From an uncultured Alphaproteobacteria bacterium (lineage in GTDB: Bacteria > Pseudomonadota > Alphaproteobacteria > Rhizobiales > Hyphomicrobiaceae), in assembly GCA_937950105.1 (NCBI GenBank), contig CALFEM010000085.1:1-16047 (forward strand): a stretch of 16,047 nucleotides of DNA. The letters run 5' to 3'. Both the position numbers and the translations under genes were made by a program. This document shows positions 7,776 to 14,306 of this stretch, in pieces. Numbering within the stretch: position 1 is the first letter of the stretch; the number at the start of each line of letters is the position of its first letter. The notes under the pieces are model-generated. The model made no database searches, was not told the DNA's origin, and saw only the letters and a program-made list of their open reading frames with translations.

Positions 7776-9077
7776 CTATCCCGTGTAGCTGCCCGGCGTG
7801 ATCGCGCGTTCCGACCGGGCGCGCCGGCCGGCGAAACGGCGTTTCAGTTCGGCCGAGCGGATCGCCTCGGCGATGCGCGGGCGCACCTCGGCGCGGAACC
7901 GCGATCCGTTGAAGACGCCGTAGTGGCCGACGCCCGGCTGCACGTAGCGGTAGTGCATATCGCGCGGGATATTGGGGCAGAGGTCGTGCGCGGCGGCGGT
8001 CTGGCCGGGGCCGCAGATGTCGTCGCGCTCGCCCTCGATGGTGACGAGCGCGGTGTCGCGAATGGCGCCGCAATCCACCAGCCGGCCGCGATGGCGGAAC
8101 TCTCCGGTCGCCAGCGCGTGGCGCTGGAACACGCGGTCGATGGTCTCGAGATAGAAGCGGGCGGGAAGATCCATCACCGCCATGTATTCCTCGTAGAACT
8201 CGTCGTGCTGGCGCACGCTGTCGCGGTCGCCCTCGACGAGGTGGTGGAACAGCTTGACGTGCGCATAGGCGTGGCGCTCGAGGTTCATGGTCATGAAGCC
8301 GGTGAGTTGGAGGAACCCCGGATAGACGGGCCGCAGGTAGCCGGGGTTCGGGAACGGCACCGTCGCGACGATGTTCTTCTCGAACCAGGCGAGCGGCTTC
8401 TGCTCGGCGAGACGGTTGACGGCGGTCGGATTGCGGCGCGTGTCGATCGGTCCGCCGATCAGCGTCAGCGAGGCAGGTGCCGCCGGATCGGCGTCGGCGG
8501 CGAGCAGCGCGGTGGCGGCGAGCGCCGGCACCGAGGGCTGGCAGACGGCGATCACGTGCGTGTCGGGGCCGAGCTGGCGGAGGAAATCGAGCAGGTAGTC
8601 AATGAAATCGTCGAGGCCGAAGTCACCGGCGGCGAGCGGCACGTCGCGCGCGTCGATCCAGTCGGTGATGTAGACGTCGTGCTGGGGCAGCAGCGCGCGC
8701 ACGGTGCCGCGCAGCAGCGTCGCGTAATGACCCGACAGCGGCGCGATCAGCAGCACCCGCGGCAGTTCCTCGCCGGCCGGCGCGCCATCCTCGCGCCGGA
8801 AATGCAGCAGATCGCAGAACGTGCGCCGCGCCACGATCGTCTCGCGTATGGCAGCCGAGCTGCCGTCGGGAGCCGTCACGCGGTCGATGGCGAAGTCCGG
8901 CTTGCCGTAGCGCCGCGTCAGCCCCTCGAACACTCCGCAAGCCGCCGACATCGTGCGCGCCGGCAGCGTCCGGGCGAACGGATTGAGCGGGTGATCGAGC
9001 TGCGCCTTCAGCATGCGCGTGGCGAGGCGCCAGGGCGAGATCAGCGTATGGGCCAGCTCGTAGGCTTGATAATGCAT
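7776..9077 (-). CDS. phaZ: Intracellular polyhydroxybutyrate depolymerase
   Basis: A 433-residue cytoplasmic enzyme that breaks down native PHB granules. It is an alpha/beta-hydrolase of the PhaZa1 type, which uses Cys in place of the usual Ser nucleophile. The nucleophile box is AVCQPSVPA (Cys179), with Asp352 in IEGERDD and His385 in VGHYGVF completing the expected triad. The N-terminal MHYQAYELAHTLISPWR and the DWIDARDVP segment are characteristic, and the length agrees with the family. There is no signal peptide, as expected for an enzyme acting on internal granules. The start lacks a strong Shine-Dalgarno sequence, but the conserved N-terminus supports the ATG. ubiG lies 117 bp upstream on the same strand, separated by two inverted repeats, so phaZ may have its own promoter. 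No PHB synthesis genes are in the window. Confidence 0.95.
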   Translation of the reverse strand: MHYQAYELAHTLISPWRLATRMLKAQLDHPLNPFARTLPARTMSAACGVFEGLTRRYGKPDFAIDRVTAPDGSSAAIRETIVARRTFCDLLHFRREDGAPAGEELPRVLLIAPLSGHYATLLRGTVRALLPQHDVYITDWIDARDVPLAAGDFGLDDFIDYLLDFLRQLGPDTHVIAVCQPSVPALAATALLAADADPAAPASLTLIGGPIDTRRNPTAVNRLAEQKPLAWFEKNIVATVPFPNPGYLRPVYPGFLQLTGFMTMNLERHAYAHVKLFHHLVEGDRDSVRQHDEFYEEYMAVMDLPARFYLETIDRVFQRHALATGEFRHRGRLVDCGAIRDTALVTIEGERDDICGPGQTAAAHDLCPNIPRDMHYRYVQPGVGHYGVFNGSRFRAEVRPRIAEAIRSAELKRRFAGRRARSERAITPGSYTG

Positions 9078-9140
9078 GTCGCTTCGCTTGGATGTCCGGG
9101 CAACACCCTATCGCGGAACCGGGGCCGCAAGCCAACGGAA

Positions 9141-9186
9141 CCTCGCCCAATCGCGAGGAACGTAAACGCCCGACCCTGTCGACAGG
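9141..9186. repeat. Two inverted repeats between ubiG and phaZ
   Basis: CCTCGC (9141-9146) pairs with GCGAGG (9153-9158) over a 6-nt loop. The perfect 12-bp palindrome CCTGTCGACAGG lies at 9175-9186, 8 bp beyond the ubiG stop. As RNA read leftward, the first could act as a weak ubiG terminator without a T run. The palindrome may be an operator upstream of phaZ. Function is not shown by the sequence. Confidence 0.4.
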
Positions 9187-9194
9187 CGCGCGCG

Positions 9195-9986
9195 TCAGCT
9201 CCGGCAGGCCGACACCATGTAGTTGACGTCGGTATCGGCCGAGCGGTTCCAGGTGTCGCGCAGCGGATCGTAGGTGACGCCCTCTCGCCGGTCCGGGGCG
9301 AGCCCCGCGGCGCGCATCTGCTCCTCGAGTTCGTCCGGAGTGATGAAGCGGTCCCACTGATGGGTGCCGCGCGGCAGCCAGCCGAGCACGTATTCGGCGC
9401 CGACGATGGCGAGCAGCCAGGCTTTCGAGGTGCGGTTGATGGTCGAGGCGATCAGCACGCCACCCGGCTCGACGACGCGCGCGGCGGTGGCGAGGAAGGC
9501 CGCCGGGTCCGGCACGTGTTCCAGCACCTCGAGGCAGAGCGCCACATCATAGCGCTCGCCGGCCGCCGCGACGTCTTCGATGCTCTGGGCGCGGTAGTCG
9601 ACCGGCACGCCGGCGTCGGCCGCATGCGCTCGTGCCGCGGCGATGCTGTCGGTGGCGAGGTCGATGCCGGTAACGGTGGCGCCGAGCCGGGCGAGCGGTT
9701 CGGCGACCAGACCGCCGCCGCAGCCGATGTCGATCAGGCGGACGCCCGCGAGCGGTTTCAGACCGCGATCGGGCAGCAGCAAGGCGGCCGTGACCACCTC
9801 GCGCACGAAGCCGAGCCGGGCAGGCGCCAGCCGGTGCAGCGGCCGGAAGACGCCGTCCGGGTCCCACCACTTGGTGGCCATGGCGCCGAAGCGCTCGACT
9901 TCGGCCGGGTCGACGTTGGGCGCGGCGCCGTTCGGGGCCGGCTGTTCGCGTTGGATTTGGGGCGTTGTTTCGGCGGCTCTTTGCAT
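9195..9986 (-). CDS. ubiG: Ubiquinone biosynthesis O-methyltransferase
   Basis: A 263-residue SAM-dependent methyltransferase that performs both O-methylations in ubiquinone synthesis. After a poorly conserved 25-residue lead come the UbiG signature FGAMATKWWDPDGVFRPLH (33-51), the SAM-binding motif LIDIGCGGG (84-92), the acidic residue Asp109 in TGIDLA that contacts the SAM ribose, and the post-motif EVLEHVPDP. The later STINRTSKAWLLAIVGAEY and HQWDRFITPDEL stretches are diagnostic of UbiG rather than other methyltransferases. I chose the ATG at 9986; the frame stays open to a TTG at 10022, but neither has a good ribosome site. It is divergent from lysC across 176 bp, an arrangement I recall as frequent in Hyphomicrobiales. 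Confidence 0.95.
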   Translation of the reverse strand: MQRAAETTPQIQREQPAPNGAAPNVDPAEVERFGAMATKWWDPDGVFRPLHRLAPARLGFVREVVTAALLLPDRGLKPLAGVRLIDIGCGGGLVAEPLARLGATVTGIDLATDSIAAARAHAADAGVPVDYRAQSIEDVAAAGERYDVALCLEVLEHVPDPAAFLATAARVVEPGGVLIASTINRTSKAWLLAIVGAEYVLGWLPRGTHQWDRFITPDELEEQMRAAGLAPDRREGVTYDPLRDTWNRSADTDVNYMVSACRS

Positions 9987-10034
9987 GGGCGGAGTAGGCG
10001 ACCGTCGCAGCGCCCGAGTCAAGGCTCTGCTGCC

Positions 10035-10047
10035 CGTTGCGGCAACG
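10035..10047. repeat. Interrupted palindrome in the ubiG-lysC divergent region
   Basis: CGTTGC (10035-10040) and GCAACG (10042-10047) surround a single G. It lies 49 bp upstream of the ubiG ATG and 115 bp upstream of the lysC ATG, a position suited to an operator. No further promoter elements are convincing in this 176-bp region. Confidence 0.3.
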
Positions 10048-10162
10048 CGCCGATGAAGATAGAAGTGCGCGCAATTCGGGGGGGCGAGGGAGCCTGCGCC
10101 GGGTGCATGACCAACTTTGAGCCCGCCTTCGCGCGGCTGCGCGGACCGGGGTTGAGAGCAAC

Positions 10163-11425
10163 ATGGCAGTCGTGGTGATGAAGTTCGGCGGCACCTCCGT
10201 CGCCGACGTGGAGCGCATCCGCAACGTGGCCCGCCACGTCAAGCGCGAGGTCGATGCCGGCAACAAGGTGGCGGTGGTCGTCTCGGCCATGTCCGGCACC
10301 ACCAACCGGCTGGTCGACTGGGTGCGCGATGCCAACCCGCTCTACGACCCGAAGGAATACGACGCGGTCGTCGCCTCGGGCGAGAATATCACCGCCGGCC
10401 TGCTCGCCATCGTGCTGCAGCAGATGGGCTGCAAGGCCCGCTCCTGGCAGGGCTGGCAGATCCCGATCGAGACCAGCGACGCACACGGCTCGGCCCGCAT
10501 CACCAATATCGACGGTGACGCCATCCGCGCCCGTCTCGATGCCGGCGAGGTCGCGGTCATCACCGGCTTCCAGGGCATCGAGCCGAAGACCGGCCGCCTC
10601 GCCACGCTCGGCCGCGGCGGCTCCGACACCAGCGCCGTCGCCATCGCCGTCGCGCTCAAGGCCGACGTCTGCGACATCTACACGGATGTCGACGGCGTCT
10701 ATACGACCGACCCGCGCATCGTGCAGAAGGCGCGCCGCCTGCCCAAGGTCTCCTACGAGGAGATGCTGGAAATGGCGTCGCTCGGCTCCAAGGTGCTGCA
10801 GACGCGGTCGGTGGAGCTGGCGATGGTCTACCGCACGCGGGTTCGCGTGCTGTCGAGCTTCGTGAAGCCCGAGGACATGAGCCCGGTCCGCCTGGATCAG
10901 CTCGAGAATATCGGCACTATTGTCACCGACGAGGATGAGATCGTGGAGCAGCAGGTTGTCAGCGGCATCGCCTACGCCAAGGACGAGGCGAAGATCACCA
11001 TTCTGAACGTCGCCGACAAGCCGGGCGTCGCCGCCTGTATTTTCGGCCCGCTGGCGGCGGCCAACATCAACGTCGACATGATCGTCCAGAACATCGCCCC
11101 GGACGGCAAGAGCACGGACATGACGTTCACGGTGCAGGCAGCCGAACTGGCGCGCACGCTGGATGTTTTGAAGACGGCGGCCAAGGACATCGGCTACGCC
11201 GAGGTGCGCTCGTCGGGCGACGTCGCCAAGATCTCGGTGATCGGCATCGGCATGCGCAGCCATGCCGGCGTCGCCGCCAAGATGTTCCAGGCACTGGCCG
11301 ACAAGGGCATCAACATCCAGGCGATCTCGACCTCCGAGATCAAGATCAGCGTGTTGATCGACGCCGCGTATGCGGAGCTGGCGGTGCGGACCCTGCATTC
11401 GGTCTACGATCTCGACGCCGCCTGA
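10163..11425 (+). CDS. lysC: Aspartate kinase, feedback-regulated
   Basis: A 420-residue cytoplasmic enzyme that phosphorylates aspartate, the first step toward lysine, methionine, threonine and isoleucine. The catalytic domain begins with MKFGGTSVAD (Lys7) and contains VVSAMSGTTN, SGENITAGL, GRGGSDTSA (about 150-160) and YTDVDGVYTTDP (about 173-184). Two C-terminal ACT domains (about 271-345 and 353-418) bind amino-acid effectors; their PGVAA and HAGVAA turns are intact. Length and layout match monofunctional LysC of Gram-positive and alphaproteobacterial type, usually inhibited by lysine and/or threonine. The Shine-Dalgarno (GAGAG) is moderate. A 41-codon reading frame overlaps the start region in another frame, and an internal ATG at 10877 lies near where some LysC proteins start a separate beta subunit; both are discussed as findings. 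Confidence 0.97.
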   Translation: MAVVVMKFGGTSVADVERIRNVARHVKREVDAGNKVAVVVSAMSGTTNRLVDWVRDANPLYDPKEYDAVVASGENITAGLLAIVLQQMGCKARSWQGWQIPIETSDAHGSARITNIDGDAIRARLDAGEVAVITGFQGIEPKTGRLATLGRGGSDTSAVAIAVALKADVCDIYTDVDGVYTTDPRIVQKARRLPKVSYEEMLEMASLGSKVLQTRSVELAMVYRTRVRVLSSFVKPEDMSPVRLDQLENIGTIVTDEDEIVEQQVVSGIAYAKDEAKITILNVADKPGVAACIFGPLAAANINVDMIVQNIAPDGKSTDMTFTVQAAELARTLDVLKTAAKDIGYAEVRSSGDVAKISVIGIGMRSHAGVAAKMFQALADKGINIQAISTSEIKISVLIDAAYAELAVRTLHSVYDLDAA

Positions 11426-11524
11426 TACCGAGCATTTTTTGCGCCGCCGTAACGGTGCCCGTCAGGCGATGCGGTAGCGGTGCCGGTCATCTGGCAATCG
11501 TACAGAGAGCCCTCGATTTGCTGC

Positions 11525-11552
11525 GGCGCACCAAGCGTTTTCGCGGTGCGCC
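11525..11552 (+). terminator. Strong hairpin downstream of lysC, possible terminator
   Basis: GGCGCACC (11525-11532) pairs with GGTGCGCC (11545-11552), and inside it GCG pairs with CGC around a TTTT loop, leaving AA bulged. No T run follows. It lies 99 bp after the lysC stop. It could end the lysC transcript or be part of the ptsP leader. Confidence 0.4.
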
Positions 11553-11670
11553 AAGCGATATGTGAATGTGTACGCCGGGGCGCAATTTGCTCGTCACCGG
11601 GGTCCGAATGAGCCATAGGTGGCCACGCTCGGCGAAGGGATCGGGCTCAGCAGGATCGCGCAAGTAGAGG

Positions 11671-11733
11671 CCCGGACCGTCGTCGGTTCGGGTACAGAAC
11701 TTGCAGCGAACTGCGCAAACCCGGTGTTGCGGG
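11671..11733 (+). repeat. Three consecutive small hairpins in the ptsP leader
   Basis: First: CCCGGACCG (11671-11679) with CGGTTCGGG (11684-11692), nine pairs including one G-U, loop TCGT. Second: GCAG (11703-11706) with CTGC (11711-11714), loop CGAA. Third: CCCG (11720-11723) with CGGG (11730-11733). The cluster ends 52 bp before the ptsP ATG. Only the first is clearly stronger than expected by chance in GC-rich DNA. Confidence 0.35.
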
Positions 11734-11785
11734 CGGCTGGACATGGCGTTGCCCGATATCTGGGCAGCTTGATGGGCAAGGGGCG

Positions 11786-14077
11786 ATGCAGAGCAGGCGG
11801 AATGACGATCCAGCCGTTGCGCCGTCGGAGCCGACGTTGCGCATCATCATGCGCCGTCTCCGCGACATCATGGCGGAGCCGGGCGACGGCCAGTCGCGCC
11901 TTGACAAGATCGTCCGCCACGTCGCCGGCGTCATGGTCGCCGAGGTCTGCTCCATCTATCTGAAACGGCAGGACGGCTCGCTTGAGCTGTTCGCGACCGA
12001 AGGCCTCAATCCGGCATCGGTGCACAACACGCGCCTGAAGCGCGGTGAAGGCCTCGTCGGCCGTTGCGCCGAACTCGGCGTGCCGGTCAACGAGCCGGAC
12101 GCGCAGAAGCACCCGGCCTTCTCCTATCGCCCGGAGACCGGCGAGGAGGTCTATCACTCGCTGCTGGCGGTGCCGATCCTGCGCAGCGGGCAGGTGCTCG
12201 GCGTGCTGGTGGTGCAGAACCACGCCTACAAGCAGTATTCCGACGACGACGTGGAGACCCTCCAGAACACCGCCATGGTGGTCGCGGAGCATCTTGTCTC
12301 CGGCGCGGTCGCCAATGCCGGCGCCGACATCGAAATCTCGCGCTCGCTGGCGGCGGTCATCCGCGGCGAGAGCATGTCCGACGGCATCGCCCTCGGTCAT
12401 GTCGTCTTGCACGAGCCGCGCATCGTCGTCACCAAGCTGATGGCCGAGGATCCGGCCGAGGAAATGGGCCGCCTCGAAGCGGCGATCGTCGAGTTGCGCT
12501 CGACGCTCGACGAGATGCTGGTGCACGAGCAACTCGCCAGCGACGGCGACCATCGCGACGTGCTCGAGGCCTATCGCATGTTCGCGCACGATCGTGGCTG
12601 GGAGCGGCGGCTGCGCGAGGGCGTGCAGAGCGGGCTGACGGCGGAAGCCTCCGTCGAGCGCGTGCAGAATTCCTCGCGCGCCCGCATGCTGCGTCAGGCC
12701 GACGCCTACTGGGCGGAACGCCAGCGCGATTTCGACGACCTGTCCGACCGGCTGCTGCGTATTCTCGCCGGCCGCCCGCATGGCGCGCGCCTGCCGCTCG
12801 AAATGCCGGATGACACCATTCTCGTCGCCCGCACCATGGGGCCGGCGGAACTGCTCGACTATGACCCGAAAAAGCTGCGCGGCCTCGTCGTCGAGGATGG
12901 CAGCCCGCAGAGCCACGTGGCGATCGTCGCCAAGGCGCTCGGCATCCCGGCCATCGGTCATGCCGTCGGCGTCGTCGAGCATGTCAGCCCCGGCGACGGT
13001 GCGGTGCTCGATGCGGAAACCGGCGAGGTGCACCTGCGCCCGCTGCCGGACGTGGTCTCGGCCTACTCCGACAAGGTCCGCTTCCGCGCGCGGCGGCAGA
13101 AGAAGTACGAAGCCCTGCGCGACAAGAAGGCCATCACGCGGGATGGCCGCCGCATCGAACTGAACATCAATGCCGGGCTGCTCTACGACCTCTCGCACCT
13201 CGACGAGTCGGGTGCCGACGGTATCGGCCTGTACCGCACCGAGCTGCAGTTCATGGTCTCGCACACCTTCCCGCGGCTCGAGCGCCAGGCGCAGAGCTAC
13301 CGGCAGGCGGTCGAGGCGGCGGCCGGCAAGCCGATCGTGTTCCGCGCCCTCGACATCGGCGGCGACAAGGTGCTGCCGTACCTGCATCAGGTGAAGGAAG
13401 AGAACCCGGCGATCGGCTGGCGCGCGATCCGCATGTCGCTCGACCGGCCGGCGCTGTTCCGCACCCAGGTGCGCGCGCTGCTCAAGGCGACGGCGGGCGG
13501 CGAACTGCGCCTGATGGTGCCGATGATCTCGACGGCGGCCGAGATGGTGCAGGTCAAGGCGATGTTCGACCGTGAACTCGGGCTGATCCGGCGCAAGGGC
13601 CTGCCGTGCCCGGAGCGCGTCAAGCTCGGTGCGATGTTCGAGGTGCCGAGCCTGTTCTTCGAACTGCCCGAGCTGCTGAAGACGGTCGATTTCCTGTCGA
13701 TCGGCTCCAACGACTTGTTGCAGTTCCTGTTCGCGGCCGACCGCACCAACGCGCGCGTCGCGAGCCGTTACGATACCCTCTCTCCGGCGCCGCTGCGGGC
13801 GCTGAAGACGGTGGTCGAGGCCTGCCGCAGCCACGGCGTGCCGGTGACGGTGTGCGGCGAGATGGCGGGCCGACCGATCGAGGCGATGGCGCTGATCGCG
13901 CTGGGCTTCCGCTCGGTTTCCATGGCGCCGTCGAGCGTCGGCCCGGTCAAGGCGATGATCCTGTCGCTCGAGGCTGATCGCGCCGCTGCCGAGCTGGAGC
14001 GTCTGCTGGCGCGTGGCGAGCGCGACATCCGCACGGCGCTGATGCGGTTTGCCCGCAAATCCGGCATCGAGCTCTAG
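11786..14077 (+). CDS. ptsP: Enzyme I of the nitrogen phosphotransferase system (PtsP)
   Basis: A 763-residue cytoplasmic enzyme that takes phosphate from phosphoenolpyruvate and passes it to NPr, then to EIIA-Ntr, a regulatory relay tied to nitrogen and potassium status. A GAF sensor domain fills about residues 33-175; in Sinorhizobium meliloti this domain is reported to bind glutamine. Next come the PEP-utilising N-terminal helices and the swivelling domain with the phosphorylated His377 in DGSPQSHVAIVAK. The TIM-barrel follows, with Arg484 in GIGLYRTE, Arg520 in FRALDIGGDK, SIGSNDLLQF and the catalytic Cys690 in VCGEMAG. All key residues are present. The ATG at 11786 is preceded only by AAGGGG at 2 bp, so initiation may be weak or depend on leader structure. 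No npr or ptsN gene is in the window. Followed by a structured element and a RodZ-like gene. Confidence 0.97.
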   Translation: MQSRRNDDPAVAPSEPTLRIIMRRLRDIMAEPGDGQSRLDKIVRHVAGVMVAEVCSIYLKRQDGSLELFATEGLNPASVHNTRLKRGEGLVGRCAELGVPVNEPDAQKHPAFSYRPETGEEVYHSLLAVPILRSGQVLGVLVVQNHAYKQYSDDDVETLQNTAMVVAEHLVSGAVANAGADIEISRSLAAVIRGESMSDGIALGHVVLHEPRIVVTKLMAEDPAEEMGRLEAAIVELRSTLDEMLVHEQLASDGDHRDVLEAYRMFAHDRGWERRLREGVQSGLTAEASVERVQNSSRARMLRQADAYWAERQRDFDDLSDRLLRILAGRPHGARLPLEMPDDTILVARTMGPAELLDYDPKKLRGLVVEDGSPQSHVAIVAKALGIPAIGHAVGVVEHVSPGDGAVLDAETGEVHLRPLPDVVSAYSDKVRFRARRQKKYEALRDKKAITRDGRRIELNINAGLLYDLSHLDESGADGIGLYRTELQFMVSHTFPRLERQAQSYRQAVEAAAGKPIVFRALDIGGDKVLPYLHQVKEENPAIGWRAIRMSLDRPALFRTQVRALLKATAGGELRLMVPMISTAAEMVQVKAMFDRELGLIRRKGLPCPERVKLGAMFEVPSLFFELPELLKTVDFLSIGSNDLLQFLFAADRTNARVASRYDTLSPAPLRALKTVVEACRSHGVPVTVCGEMAGRPIEAMALIALGFRSVSMAPSSVGPVKAMILSLEADRAAAELERLLARGERDIRTALMRFARKSGIEL

Positions 14078-14169
14078 ATGTGAACTCTCAGGAGGTTGTC
14101 CATTCGGTCCGGACCGGGGAAGCTGAAGTTGCGACACAACAACTTCACACCGGGGGACCGAATGTGAAC
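14078..14169 (+). repeat. Long imperfect hairpin flanked by 8-bp direct repeats after ptsP
   Basis: CATTCGGTCC (14101-14110) is exactly complementary to GGACCGAATG (14155-14164). Inside, CCGG (14114-14117) can pair with CCGG (14150-14153), and GAAGTTG (14125-14131) with CAACTTC (14140-14146) around an 8-nt loop. The octamer ATGTGAAC occurs directly after the ptsP stop (14078-14085) and again across the end of the hairpin (14162-14169). A perfect AGGAGG stands at 14090-14095. No T run follows, so this is not a classical terminator. Its origin and role are unknown to me; it may be an RNA regulatory element or an extragenic repeat. Confidence 0.5.
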
Positions 14170-14208
14170 GCGGCTCTTCGGCCACACCCGGCGCGGGAAG
14201 GTTCGAGA

Positions 14209-14226
14209 GGGGGTTGAGCCACCCCC
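14209..14226. repeat. Small GC hairpin upstream of the RodZ-like gene
   Basis: GGGGGT (14209-14214) and ACCCCC (14221-14226) surround a 6-nt loop, about 80 bp before the start of the next gene. It could be a terminator remnant or leader structure. Confidence 0.3.
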
Positions 14227-14306
14227 CGGTTGGAGCACAATCGCCCCGACGGCGCCGGGCGCGCCGGTGACGTCGCAAATTCCATCGGGGTGGTGCGTAA
14301 ACGGTG

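Larger units (their letters stand above)
11426..11785. other. lysC-ptsP intergenic region with several hairpins
   Basis: No convincing gene lies in these 360 bp. A run of six T follows the lysC stop at 11435-11440 but has only a very weak stem before it. A strong hairpin at 11525-11552 and three small ones at 11671-11733 are listed separately. A -35/-10 promoter for ptsP cannot be named with confidence. The length and structure suggest that ptsP has its own promoter and a structured leader instead of being read only from lysC. Confidence 0.6.

Noticed and set aside
9078..9140. A TTGGCT / GATAGG pair at 17-bp spacing on the minus strand ahead of phaZ
   Set aside because: Only 4 of 6 and 3 of 6 matches to the sigma-70 boxes, which is near chance level.
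9137..9164. GGAAC followed by CGTA, resembling a general-stress (EcfG-type) promoter
   Set aside because: The spacing of 19 bp is longer than usual, the -10 part is imperfect, and it faces right while the adjacent genes run left.
7659..10178. A plus-strand open frame of 839 codons opposite phaZ and ubiG
   Set aside because: It crosses two well-identified genes and an intergenic gap, and its product is compositionally biased with no motif.
11487..11744. A minus-strand frame of 85 codons in the lysC-ptsP gap with a few Cys residues
   Set aside because: No ribosome site, no recognisable motif, and it lies across the hairpins; a degraded gene cannot be excluded but is not supported.
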